Assembly: GCF_000757725.1 (NCBI RefSeq)
Contig: NZ_JJMU01000029.1
Coordinates: 62,001 to 126,000 of the forward strand
Length of the DNA: 64,000 nucleotides
DNA from: Sphingobacterium deserti
GTDB taxonomy: Bacteria > Bacteroidota > Bacteroidia > Sphingobacteriales > Sphingobacteriaceae
Reading direction: 5' to 3'
Shown one piece after another: positions 45,326 to 53,521 of this stretch. The notes beneath the pieces are model-generated. The model saw nothing but the letters and a program-made list of their open reading frames with translations, searched no databases and was not told where the DNA came from. Position numbers and translations under genes: made by a program. Numbering within the stretch: the stretch's first letter is position 1; each line of letters begins with the position of its first letter.

Positions 45326-46132
45326 TTACTGGCTTTTTTCAGGCCTATTATACATTTCGTTCAATAATGCAAAGAGTTCGGGATGGTCTTCTTCGAGCTG
45401 TTTCGGTTTCTGAAAGAAATATTCTGAAACCACCGCGAGGAATTCAGCTTCATTTGTCGCTGCGTAATCGCGAATATCTGATCGGTCGTGCCGAATGGCA
45501 TTAATAGTCTTATGCATCTCACGAAGCCAAGGTTGCACAAGGTCCCTTGAGATGAGGTATGAGGGCACGCCGTCGATTTCGCCATCTGCTTTGTCGATAA
45601 GGTGCACAAACTCATGAATGGCGGTGTTTCCCTCTGATGGGTGATCTTTAAACCCAGCGCGCAATGAATCTAGGGAGAGGATCATCTTTCTGTTCATCAC
45701 ACCTTCACCCACCATGCCTAATACCGTGCGATCTTGCGCTTCTATATCATATTTTTCATTAAATGTTCCCGGATAGATAAGTACTTCATCTAGATTTTCA
45801 TAAGACCAGCGGCTAAAATGAAATAGGGGAATAGTTGCGCTCGCGGCCACCAATACACGATCCGTATCAGTTATAGCAGCTCCTTTTTCCGGTGAAATCT
45901 TCGTTGTAGCTAGAAAATATTGTACACGCTCTATAAATTCGTCTTGCGCGGCTTTTTGTAGTCTTTGGAAAAATGCTACGCTTCTTTGAAGTACCGATCT
46001 GACTGACGCTTCCTGTGGCAACTGGCTCCTTCGGTACTTTTTGTTTCCTACATACTTAAATACGTACCAAATTAACAGCATGCCCACCAAGGTTATAGCA
46101 AGAAGCATCCATACCTTATTGTCTATCATCAT
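45326..46132 (-). CDS. MtfA-like zinc-dependent peptidase (family M90)
   Basis: A 268-residue metallopeptidase with one N-terminal membrane segment (about 7-26, VWMLLAITLVGMLLIWYVF), then a helical linker and the MtfA domain: the motif HEFVH (residues 173-177) in NTAIHEFVHLIDKADGEIDG, with PGTFNEKYDI and AATNEAEFLAVVSEYFF. In E. coli MtfA binds the repressor Mlc and affects glucose uptake; here the membrane anchor makes a different, membrane-linked role likely. Active-site residues are present. It is divergent from the GYF/CD225-type gene and convergent with groEL. Confidence 0.88.
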   Translation of the reverse strand: MMIDNKVWMLLAITLVGMLLIWYVFKYVGNKKYRRSQLPQEASVRSVLQRSVAFFQRLQKAAQDEFIERVQYFLATTKISPEKGAAITDTDRVLVAASATIPLFHFSRWSYENLDEVLIYPGTFNEKYDIEAQDRTVLGMVGEGVMNRKMILSLDSLRAGFKDHPSEGNTAIHEFVHLIDKADGEIDGVPSYLISRDLVQPWLREMHKTINAIRHDRSDIRDYAATNEAEFLAVVSEYFFQKPKQLEEDHPELFALLNEMYNRPEKSQ

Positions 46133-46188
46133 ATCAGGGATAATTAAAAAAAGATTTTATTATATTTATGCAATATATCCATGTAAAG

Positions 46189-46701
46189 ATGCAAAAATTT
46201 CACTATACAGATGGTACTAATACCTTTGGCCCTTTTTCTGTGGAAGAATTAAAAGGAAAAGGAATCACCGGAGATACATTCGTTTGGGCAGAGGGGCTAC
46301 CAAATTGGGTAGCAGCTCGACAAATCCCTGAGTTGGCTTCGGTTATCAATGAAGGAGCACAACCCTATTACACAGGAACAACCCAAGTGCCGCCGCAATT
46401 TGGAGGGAGTATGCCGCCAACATTTAATAGACCTACTGGCAGACCGCCCAAAACATATTTAATTGAATCTATATTAACGACTATCTTCTGCTGTTTGCCG
46501 CTAGGGATACCATCCATTATTTACGCTTCACGGGTGGAGGGAAAGTATTATCGTGGCGACTATTTAGGTGCTGAAGCTGATTCGGCCAGTGCAAAAAGGT
46601 GGTTGTTCATCAACCTTGGACTCAGTGTAGGCCTCTGGATCTTGTATTTCTTGATATTTGGGTCTGCGATGTTTGCTGCGATGATGGGCGACTTCAATTA
46701 A
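46189..46701 (+). CDS. GYF_2 plus CD225/dispanin-like membrane protein
   Basis: A 170-residue protein. The N-terminal ~50 residues are a GYF_2 domain (FHYTDGTNTFGPFSVEELKG, then VWAEGLPNWVAARQIPEL). A Pro/Gly/Thr linker leads to a CD225-type pair of hydrophobic segments (about 92-112 LIESILTTIFCCLPLGIPSI and 138-160) with IYASRVEGKYYRGDYLGAEA between, typical of the interferon-induced-transmembrane-like family. An ATG at 46168 is also in frame, but MQKFHY starts the domain. The DUF2752 gene follows after 4 bp; the two families are commonly paired. Role unknown; membrane remodelling or signalling is only a guess. Confidence 0.85.
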   Translation: MQKFHYTDGTNTFGPFSVEELKGKGITGDTFVWAEGLPNWVAARQIPELASVINEGAQPYYTGTTQVPPQFGGSMPPTFNRPTGRPPKTYLIESILTTIFCCLPLGIPSIIYASRVEGKYYRGDYLGAEADSASAKRWLFINLGLSVGLWILYFLIFGSAMFAAMMGDFN

Positions 46702-46705
46702 TTTT

Positions 46706-47095
46706 ATGCTAACTGGACACCTCCGCTGGCTATTTATTGGGCTGGGAGCGGGTATTGTAAGTCTGCTAATCTATATTTACTACAAGTATGACCCGTTGCA
46801 GTCTGCCTGGTTTCCGAAGTGCCCTTTCAAGACATTTACGGGTTTGGATTGCCCTGGCTGCGGCTCACAGCGAGCAATCCACGCTTTGTTGCATGGTGAC
46901 TTCTCGGCCGCTGTCCGATACAATGCGTTATTATTACCCTTCATTCCCTATGTCTTAATCGGTACAATTTTCCAGTGGAAACAAAACTTAACCGCTCCTA
47001 TGCTACGCTGGCGCAGAATTTTGTATGGGGAATGGGCTATAAAAATTGTGGCTACCGTCATATTGCTTTATTTTATTGGCCGTAATATCTACTAA
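46706..47095 (+). CDS. DUF2752 membrane protein
   Basis: A 129-residue inner-membrane protein with three hydrophobic segments (about 8-26, 69-87 and 108-125). Between the first two lies the family signature FPKCPFKTFTGLDCPGCGSQ then RAIHALLHGD, whose cysteines (CPFK...CPGCG) may bind a metal. The function of DUF2752 is unknown. It starts 4 bp after the GYF/CD225-type gene and is surely co-transcribed with it. A weak hairpin (TTGCC/GGCAA at 47100-47115) follows. Confidence 0.88.
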   Translation: MLTGHLRWLFIGLGAGIVSLLIYIYYKYDPLQSAWFPKCPFKTFTGLDCPGCGSQRAIHALLHGDFSAAVRYNALLLPFIPYVLIGTIFQWKQNLTAPMLRWRRILYGEWAIKIVATVILLYFIGRNIY

Positions 47096-47460
47096 AGCGT
47101 TGCCCTGAAAGGCAATATAATTGGTAGTTTGTCTGGATGTTGATTGCACCAACGGTTCTTCGGTTAAGTTCCCATTGCTATTCCACAGTCTATCAAGCCA
47201 TCCGAGCTATGTTTTCTATCTGCTGCTATGGATTTCAGAGAATTGCAGGTAATAATGATTTTCGCCCAGTCCTTTCGAAATAAGTGCGACATCAAGGTTA
47301 GGGTCACATATTTGTTTACAGTTTGCTGCGCAGGACCATGTGCCGTGCGTGCATTCGCGCCCATGTGCACGTAACATAACTCATTATGCGCAGAAAAGTA
47401 CAGTTCTTCCCGAATTATAGTCGTTAGTTTATTTTGTTATCGATCGTCTGTAAAAAAGTC
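47096..47460. other. Intergenic between convergent genes, nothing recognised
   Basis: About 365 bp between the DUF2752 gene and the leftward namZ-like gene. Only a weak 5-bp hairpin near 47100-47115 is seen; the short ORFs here lack coding character. No known repeat or RNA was recognised. Confidence 0.5.
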
Positions 47461-48690
47461 TTATTCGAAGTCTTTATAAAGCAGATATTTCTTTCGCATC
47501 TCTTTGTATGCAGCCAAATCATTTTTCCAAGATGCTCTAATTTCCTCCTCTGTCTTCCCTGCGATGATTTGCTTCCTTAGTTCGTCTGTGCCGGCCAGCT
47601 TGTCAAAAAATTCAGCACGGCTGAAAAACTTACTTTTATCAGGCATCTTAGTATAGAAATCGAGCACATACTTAAGGGTAAATTTATGCTTGTTTGCGTC
47701 AACGCTTCTTAAGTCCAACCCATAGTTGACCTCACCTTTGCCTGCCACATGCTTGGCCATACCTGATTTTTCTCCTGGCGTAAACTTAAAATCTCCGAAT
47801 ACAGGATCGGGATACCCAATGACTTGAAAAGGCCATGCTGTGCCTCTACCCTCGGATATGGATGTGCCTTCGAAAAGACATAGCGAGCCATACAAGCGCA
47901 CGGAAAGATGGTTTGGCAAAGATGGTGAAGGGATCACAGGAAGCTCATACATCATCGTATGGTCGTAATTCTTTACAGGGATCACCGTCAGGCTACATTG
48001 GCGTCCTTCCTCCAGCCACTTTTCCCCGTTTATCATTTGCGCCATTTCTCCCATCGTCAATCCATGCATGATCGCCACTTTGTGAAAAGAAATATCTGCT
48101 TTAAATTTATCATCCTTACGTACAGGCCCATCCACCTGGTCTCCATTTGGATTAGGACGATCTAATACAATCATTTGTTTACCATGCTTGGCGCAGAGCT
48201 CCATAACGTGGTGCATAGAAGCCATATAAGTGTAAAATCGAGCGCCTACATCTTGTAGATCGAATAGCATCACATCAATTGACTGGATAATAGAGTCTTG
48301 TTTTGAATTGCCCCCATATAACGTGTATAAGGGAAGACCGGTTTTTTCATCCTTTTCGTTTCCAACTTTCTCACCACGCTCAATAGTGCCGCGAAAGCCA
48401 TGCTCTGGTGCAAAAGCAAAGTGAAGATCCACCCCCTTTTCAAGTAGGATATCGACTAGATGCTCTTTTTCGGCACCCACGATAGTCGTTTGATTTCCCA
48501 TCAGGCCTACCTTTTTATCTTTTAATAGCGGCAGGTAATCATTAAGCTGATCCGCTCCAGGTAAAATTTTAAGCGCCTGATCGGTCGAATCTGCTGATTC
48601 TATAACGGTTTTTGGCTTAGATCCAGACTGGCAGGATAGAAGGCTGGACGAAAGAATTATTAAAAGTGAAATAGTTTTAAACTGTGGCAT
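47461..48690 (-). CDS. namZ: NamZ-type exo-beta-N-acetylmuramidase (DUF1343), lipoprotein
   Basis: A 409-residue lipoprotein (lipobox LLSC, Cys20) of the DUF1343 family (GH171), whose studied members release N-acetylmuramic acid from the non-reducing ends of peptidoglycan fragments. Family segments: GLMGNQTTIVG, APEHGFRGTIERGEK, LYGGNSKQD, MLFDLQDVGARFYTYMASMH, VLDRPNPNGDQVDGP, HGLTMGEMAQMINGE, SLPNHLSVRLYGSLCLFEGT then SISEGRGTAWPFQVIG. It is divergent from a second DUF1343 gene, with a 768-bp gap. The lipid anchor would keep it at the outer membrane facing peptidoglycan or the medium. Confidence 0.9.
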   Translation of the reverse strand: MPQFKTISLLIILSSSLLSCQSGSKPKTVIESADSTDQALKILPGADQLNDYLPLLKDKKVGLMGNQTTIVGAEKEHLVDILLEKGVDLHFAFAPEHGFRGTIERGEKVGNEKDEKTGLPLYTLYGGNSKQDSIIQSIDVMLFDLQDVGARFYTYMASMHHVMELCAKHGKQMIVLDRPNPNGDQVDGPVRKDDKFKADISFHKVAIMHGLTMGEMAQMINGEKWLEEGRQCSLTVIPVKNYDHTMMYELPVIPSPSLPNHLSVRLYGSLCLFEGTSISEGRGTAWPFQVIGYPDPVFGDFKFTPGEKSGMAKHVAGKGEVNYGLDLRSVDANKHKFTLKYVLDFYTKMPDKSKFFSRAEFFDKLAGTDELRKQIIAGKTEEEIRASWKNDLAAYKEMRKKYLLYKDFE

Positions 48691-49458
48691 AGCTATCGTT
48701 ATTAGAAATATTGATTACACTATAAAAGTAGAAAAAATATGCATAATCATGCGTTTTTTTGCGCTGAATTTTACGTTTAATTATTAGTTTCTTTGTGGCC
48801 ATAGTGTTAAAACAAGTATAAACCTGCAAATATGTTAGCTATGCTCGAGTAAAGAATGTAAACTCATTCAGCGACGAGCAAATACGTATTTAGTCATTCT
48901 GCTATGAAAATGGCCACTTACAGTTACCTACTATTACTTACGAAAAGATCCAATTGGCCTCAATCAAAAAAATGTGTATACAATAGATATGGTAATAGGT
49001 ATTGCTGCATAAGGGATTTTTCCCTACTCGTTATTTAAGGCATGTTAAACTATAAACTACGACCTATTACCGTTAAAGCGACTTATGCTTTGGCCCGCTA
49101 TCTTAGCTTCTTTGTCAACCTCGTTCAGTACGAAATGAAAAAAGGTGATCGATAAATTAACGATCGTATAGCAAATTCTAAGCTGGGTTATTAAAAATAA
49201 ATGTGTTACATATGCCCAAGTTTGCTTACCCTGCATTTTTGTGCAATTGTATTTTCAAACGTTCAATTGTGTGTATTCAGAAATACCTTTGTAACAATTA
49301 TTTGCTTAGTCACATGCGTTTTCTTGCATATTTCATTTTTAATCCCTATTCTTACGGAACTATTAATGAGTCGATGGTGCAGTCTTTCAGGCCTGTCGAT
49401 TAATTCAAAATGAGTTAGCCATATTAATTTGAAACGTTGTAAGTTCAATTTTGTCATT
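48691..49458. other. 768-bp AT-rich region between two divergent namZ-like genes
   Basis: Must hold both promoters. No gene with coding character was found: overlapping short frames near 49201-49413 are rich in Cys, Phe and Leu and look random. No clear hairpin, known RNA or duplication of either flanking gene was recognised. Confidence 0.5.
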
Positions 49459-50649
49459 ATGAAAATCAAAAACATCAGCTTATTTATCTGCCTATTCTTG
49501 TTTGTTTCTGCGCCGACGTTTTCGCAAATCGTTCCGGGAGCAGATCGGATAGATGAATACCTCAATTACCTGAAAGGCAAAAGGATCGGCATGGTTGTCA
49601 ATCCCACCTCACGGATAGGTGATAAGCCTAGCGTAGATAGTTTATTGGCACTCGGTGTCAATATTGTTAAAGTATTTGGTCCAGAACACGGTTTTCGCGG
49701 AGATGTAGGTGCTGGAGTTAAGGTCAAGGATGCTGTCGATGCATTAACCGGAGTGAAGGTTGTGTCGCTTTATGGAAAGACGAATAAGCCTACCAAGGAA
49801 ATGCTAGACGATATTGATTTAATGATTTTTGACATCCAAGATATTGGTGTTCGTTATTTCACCTATCTGGCAACTATGCATAGGGTGATGGAGGCTTGTG
49901 CGGAAAATGGCAAGGAATTACTGATCCTTGATCGGCCGAATCCCAATGGATACTTCGTGGATGGTCCTATATTGGATATGGATTACAAATCAGGCATAGG
50001 TATGCACCCCGTGCCGATCACGCATGGGATGACGGTTGGTGAATATGCACAAATGATCAATGGCGAAGGATGGTTGGCTGATGGCATCAAATGTCAGATA
50101 AAAATTATCCCTGTTGCAAACTATACGCACGATATGGAATACCATCCTCCTGTCAATATGTCTCCGAATATTAACACGTATCAAGCGGTCATCTTATACC
50201 CGTCAACCTGCTTGTTCGAGGGCACAGTCTTAAGCGAGGGCAGGGGCACCCAATTTCCATTCACAGTGATCGGGGCACCCGAATTCAGGGGTATTTACGA
50301 TTTTTCATTTACGCCAAAAAGCATAGCAAATATGAGCGCTACGCCTATTCATTTAGGAAAGAAATGCTATGGTTTGGATTTAAGAAATGTAGACCTAAAG
50401 AGCGTTCGCAAGGCACAAGCGATCAACCTTTCCTGGCTTATAGAAACGTATAATAAATATCCGGATAAAAAGATATTTTTCGATAATAAGCAAAGCAAAG
50501 AGATTGTGGTGTTTGATAAATTGGCGGGCGGCCCATTGCTAAAGCAGCAAATAATCGATGGGCTAACCGAAAAACAGATCCGCGACAGCTGGAAGCCAGG
50601 CCTCGAAAAATACAAGGTGATGCGTAGCAAGTATTTGCTGTATCAATAA
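49459..50649 (+). CDS. NamZ-type exo-beta-N-acetylmuramidase (DUF1343), secreted
   Basis: A 396-residue paralogue of the preceding leftward gene, with a cleavable signal peptide (about 1-23, ending APTFSQ) rather than a lipobox. It keeps the family segments: RIGMVVNPTSRIG, FGPEHGFRGDVGAG, LYGKTNKPTKE, MIFDIQDIGVRYFTYLATMH, LLILDRPNPNGYFVDGP, HGMTVGEYAQMINGE and YPSTCLFEGTVLSEGRGTQF. The frame begins ten codons upstream, but the signal peptide starts at the ATG at 49459. The protein would be periplasmic and soluble, so the two copies probably act in different compartments on the same cell-wall substrate. Confidence 0.9.
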   Translation: MKIKNISLFICLFLFVSAPTFSQIVPGADRIDEYLNYLKGKRIGMVVNPTSRIGDKPSVDSLLALGVNIVKVFGPEHGFRGDVGAGVKVKDAVDALTGVKVVSLYGKTNKPTKEMLDDIDLMIFDIQDIGVRYFTYLATMHRVMEACAENGKELLILDRPNPNGYFVDGPILDMDYKSGIGMHPVPITHGMTVGEYAQMINGEGWLADGIKCQIKIIPVANYTHDMEYHPPVNMSPNINTYQAVILYPSTCLFEGTVLSEGRGTQFPFTVIGAPEFRGIYDFSFTPKSIANMSATPIHLGKKCYGLDLRNVDLKSVRKAQAINLSWLIETYNKYPDKKIFFDNKQSKEIVVFDKLAGGPLLKQQIIDGLTEKQIRDSWKPGLEKYKVMRSKYLLYQ

Positions 50650-50718
50650 TTACGGATCGTTCAAGGACTCGCAAATCTTGACGTCATTATCAAGCTATGA
50701 TAGATTTAATCGGCTTTC

Positions 50719-51423
50719 TTATCTGCTGGCCGCGCCCAGCTTTTTAAACAACTCGACTTTATAGCGTCCGCCAATTGGAATCTCAGGTAATTTACCTTTC
50801 ATTTTGATGGTATTTCCAATGACATGTTCCGCATAATCTAAATTGATGATGTAAGATTTGTGCACGCGAGCAAACCTTCGCATACCCTTTAAGGTGTCTT
50901 CCAAGTCGATAAGTTTGCGCCAAACATAGTATTCCCGTTTAATTGTCCAGATATGTACGTAATCTTTATCTGCCTGGATATAGCAGATATCGTCATAAGA
51001 GGTAATAAAACTGTACTGCTTATCTTTAATCACCATATAGTCAGAAGCTAAATTTTCTGCTTTTCGAGACCTCAGGAGGTTTTTGGCTTTGTTTACCGTT
51101 TTTAATAAACGCTCAATCCCGAAAGGCTTGAGGATGTAATCCAATACATTCAGTTCATAACACGCTACTGCATAAGTAGGGTCTGTCGTTACAAAGGCAA
51201 AAAATGGAGGGTTTTGTAAACTTTTAAACAAGCTCAAGCCATTGATGTCAGGCATTTGTATGGCACAAAATACTAGATCCACCTCGTTAGTACTTAGGAT
51301 AGTGATGGCAGCGAGTGCAGTATCGAATACCGCAACAATTTCTACATCAGCCATCTTTTTCAATGTCGATACTACATGTTTCTGTGTATGTATATCATTC
51401 TCAACTACAATGCATTTAATCAT
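50719..51423 (-). CDS. LytTR-family response regulator lacking the phospho-acceptor Asp
   Basis: A 234-residue protein with a receiver domain (about 1-118) and a LytTR DNA-binding domain (about 132-232; DDICYIQADKDYVHIWT, FARVHKSYIINLDYAEHV). In the receiver the usual DLVFLDIQMP reads DLVFCAIQMP, so the phosphorylated Asp is Ala54 (codon GCC); the acidic pair is Glu8-Asn9 instead of two Asp, while Lys99 (LKPF) is kept. It therefore cannot be phosphorylated in the usual way. No sensor kinase gene is next to it. It is convergent with a namZ-like gene and faces the AT-rich relic region. Confidence 0.9.
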   Translation of the reverse strand: MIKCIVVENDIHTQKHVVSTLKKMADVEIVAVFDTALAAITILSTNEVDLVFCAIQMPDINGLSLFKSLQNPPFFAFVTTDPTYAVACYELNVLDYILKPFGIERLLKTVNKAKNLLRSRKAENLASDYMVIKDKQYSFITSYDDICYIQADKDYVHIWTIKREYYVWRKLIDLEDTLKGMRRFARVHKSYIINLDYAEHVIGNTIKMKGKLPEIPIGGRYKVELFKKLGAASR

Positions 51424-52028
51424 GGCATGTTCTTATTTTAGAGTGATTTCCTATCACACAACATTTTTCGTTTACTATGTAGAATAGTAGATTCTGTATC
51501 AATTGGCCCAATTACAATATAGCACCATAAAACTTACATCATCAAGACAGCTCCATTTCTCCATCTATATCCCAAACTATTTAAAGGATTTGTTTTATGT
51601 TCTTATTGTCAATGTTTACTAATATAAATAATAAAATATTACAAAATATGTTTTTAATAAAAATTCTATTTTTTGGAGAGAAAAAGAGATGGTGCTTGTG
51701 TGATCAAGTGGTTACTATTTGTTATAATTTGTTCCTTGTATTGGTTCTTATTTTCTTAAAATATTGATTAATTGAGGCTGTTAGGTTGATTCAAGGCTGT
51801 GTAGCTATTCACGTCTGTCGGCTATGGTTTGAACTCGGGCTTGAGTGCGTTATACTTCAGCAGGAATATCGGGTCAATTTTGCCTTTTAAACGATTAATA
51901 TAGGAGTTCGTCGAAAATATTTCATAGGAATCTTACTGAATGGTAAATTAACCAACGCTTAAATTACCGAATTTTTTATTGTAAGCTACTTTAATCTTCT
52001 TTTTTGTCAAATTTAAAACCACAGTATT
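51424..52028. other. 605-bp AT-rich region, possible relic
   Basis: Strongly AT-rich stretch between the leftward LytTR gene and the rightward truncated secreted-protein gene. Apart from a short coding-like frame on the minus strand (51822-51932) nothing was recognised. Composition differs from flanking housekeeping genes and continues into the next 1.5 kb, which suggests acquired DNA in decay. Confidence 0.5.
51822..51932 (-). pseudogene. Possible C-terminal gene fragment
   Basis: Between a stop at 51933 and a stop at 51822 the minus strand reads 36 residues that look protein-like: SYINRLKGKIDPIFLLKY, then NALKPEFKP and stop. There is no start codon. The balanced composition suggests the 3' end of a lost gene, but a chance frame is possible and no family was recognised. 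Confidence 0.2.
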
Positions 52029-52421
52029 ATGAAAATGAAGCTATCTATATGTTTTATCAGTGTATTCCTTGTTATGCAGACTTGCGTTATGGCTAGATCA
52101 AATGGAACGGCTGATTCTGTCTTGAATAACATTCAGGAAAGAGTTTACAATGCCTTTGTATCTGATGTTTCACAAAAAACGGAGAAACTGCAAGAGCTCA
52201 AGGGTCAACTGGGAAATCTGGATAAAGGAAAACAAAGCGCAATTTTAGTTTATTGGAGAGCGTATCTACAGTTCTATACGACCATACTTTATTCACAAAG
52301 TGGTAAAAAGTCGAACGCGAAGGAGGAGGTAGATTTTGGTATAGAGTTGCTAAGCAGCCTTCCTAATAAATCAAGTGAAGATTTCGCACTTCTCGCAAGG
52401 CTGGAAAGTAATCTGGTATGA
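52029..52421 (+). CDS. Secreted protein, probably C-terminally truncated TPR-like family member
   Basis: A 130-residue protein with a signal peptide (about 1-22, ending VMA). The mature part is helical: VLNNIQERVYNAFVSDVSQK, SAILVYWRAYLQFYTTILYS and SSEDFALLARLESNLV before the stop. From memory it resembles the N-terminal half of a ~220-230-residue TPR-like protein found in Bacteroidota near small double-glycine-leader peptides and TonB receptors, in which the segment corresponding to SSEDFALLARLES continues into a second helical half. Here the second half is missing, so the gene is probably cut by a deletion. A start at ATG 52029 or 52035 is possible. Confidence 0.6.
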   Translation: MKMKLSICFISVFLVMQTCVMARSNGTADSVLNNIQERVYNAFVSDVSQKTEKLQELKGQLGNLDKGKQSAILVYWRAYLQFYTTILYSQSGKKSNAKEEVDFGIELLSSLPNKSSEDFALLARLESNLV

Positions 52422-52549
52422 ATTTTGAAAAATTTTTTCTAGCGCAGAAAAAAGCCCGTGTCGGTTCGAAACGCACTTGGGCAAAAGAGAGCTCACAAAT
52501 TCCTCTCTTGTTAATTAACGAATTTGATCCGGGTGTGGGCGGATTGTAA
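52418..52549 (+). CDS. Possible 43-residue small protein overlapping the previous stop
   Basis: An ATG at 52418 overlaps the stop of the preceding gene (ATGA), an arrangement typical of translational coupling. The product is basic at first (FLAQKKARVGSKRTW) and ends LLLINEFDPGVGGL. It has no signal peptide and no family I recognise. It may be a real small protein, or part of a gene fused here by the deletion that truncated its neighbour. Low confidence. Confidence 0.3.
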   Translation: MNFEKFFLAQKKARVGSKRTWAKESSQIPLLLINEFDPGVGGL

Positions 52550-52577
52550 GATAAAACTATTTTAAATTTTTAAAAAA

Positions 52578-52817
52578 ATGAAAAAAATTTCATTGAAAAA
52601 TCTTGGTAAGGATCAGATTCTGACCAGTGACGAGTTAAAGCTTATTATGGGTGGTACTATCGATAGTGAAGATGGATATGAGGATGGATATAGTACATTT
52701 AAATGCAAATGCTATAATAGTGGTATAGTTTGGGAAGCCAAATATAAAAATACATCAGATATGGTTAATTATATCGATGGATCTTGTTCGAACGGTGGGG
52801 AATGTAATGCTGTTTAA
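52578..52817 (+). CDS. Double-glycine-leader peptide, RiPP-type natural product precursor
   Basis: A 79-residue peptide of the Bacteroidota natural-product-precursor type (TIGR04149-like). The leader MKKISLKNLGKDQILTSDEL then KLIMGG ends in Gly25-Gly26, a cleavage signal for peptidase-containing ABC exporters. The 53-residue core is acidic at its start (DSEDGYEDGYS) and has four cysteines: Cys43, Cys45, Cys70 and Cys76. It could be disulfide-bonded or modified, for example by a radical-SAM enzyme. No maturase, peptidase or exporter gene lies in the window. The neighbours are a truncated secreted protein and a broken TonB receptor, so the locus looks decayed. A hairpin terminator follows. Confidence 0.75.
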   Translation: MKKISLKNLGKDQILTSDELKLIMGGTIDSEDGYEDGYSTFKCKCYNSGIVWEAKYKNTSDMVNYIDGSCSNGGECNAV

Positions 52818-52827
52818 TTATTTATAC

Positions 52828-52858
52828 GAGGCTGTCTCAAAATGGCAGCCTCTTTTTT
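52828..52858 (+). terminator. Terminator after the leader-peptide gene
   Basis: GAGGCTG (52828-52834) pairs with CAGCCTC (52846-52852), followed by six Ts. GAGGCTGTCTCAAAAT is also a sequence often found at insertion-sequence ends and terminators in Bacteroidota, so an IS scar is possible. Confidence 0.6.
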
Positions 52859-52867
52859 ATGAATTAG

Positions 52868-53497
52868 CAGGCGTTAGATTACCAATACAAAAAGGCTGAT
52901 CTTTTGATCAAAGGTGCATTATACTATAAAAATGAAACTGGAGATCGTCAACAGGATCAATCGTTCGAGTTATTATCGAATAGAGTCCAGACATTTGGTG
53001 CAGAGTTCTATTTTGAAAAGGTCTTTTACAATTACATCAAATACTCTTTCTCCAACTCATTTATCGATCAAAAAGCCTTTATAGGGGATGGTCAATATAA
53101 TGGTACTAGTCATTTAAAGTATTTCGTCAAGACATTCGTACAATATAACAATCCCTCCCTGTTTTCCCTTTCGCTCGTGTATTTCGCTCGGCCTGGAACC
53201 TTCATTAATACGGTGGATAGGGCAGAGTATAATAGCGATTTAGATCTTTATTACCCAATTTTTAGTTCTGATTATTTTAATCAACAGTTGCCTGCTTATA
53301 ACAGGTTTGATGTATCTTTCTCGAAATTCTTTCGTGGGAAAAAGCTTTCGGTTGCAACATTCGTTTCGTTGAATAACGTATTCAATACGAGTAATGCAAG
53401 AAGGCCTATTTATAGTCGTGACTACAGCGCGGTCAGCTACGATTCCTATCAGTTTAGGACTTTATATTTCGGCTGCGTATGGTATTTAAAGAACTGA
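52868..53497 (+). pseudogene. 5'-truncated TonB-dependent receptor (C-terminal beta barrel only)
   Basis: The frame is open from 52868 (after a stop at 52865) to 53497 and reads as the last ~209 residues of a TonB-dependent receptor barrel: YQYKKADLLIKGALYYKNET, RVQTFGAEFYFEK, NPSLFSLSLVYFARPGTFIN, LPAYNRFDVSFSKFF and RTLYFGCVWYLKN at the end. Receptor-like sequence continues upstream of any possible start (TTG at 52904), so this is not a small gene but the remains of one of about 800-900 residues. Signal peptide, regulatory domain and plug are gone. It probably was the receptor partner of the neighbouring leader-peptide gene. Confidence 0.8.
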
Positions 53498-53521
53498 GCC
53501 GGCTGATGACGTTTTAAAAGG

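Noticed and set aside
47164-47370. 68-codon minus-strand frame between the DUF2752 and namZ-like genes
   Set aside because: No coding-like composition, no promoter and no recognisable family.
49201-49413. Overlapping 66-70-codon frames in the gap between the namZ-like genes
   Set aside because: Two frames of equal length overlap, both Cys/Phe-rich, without ribosome site or conserved pattern; treated as chance.
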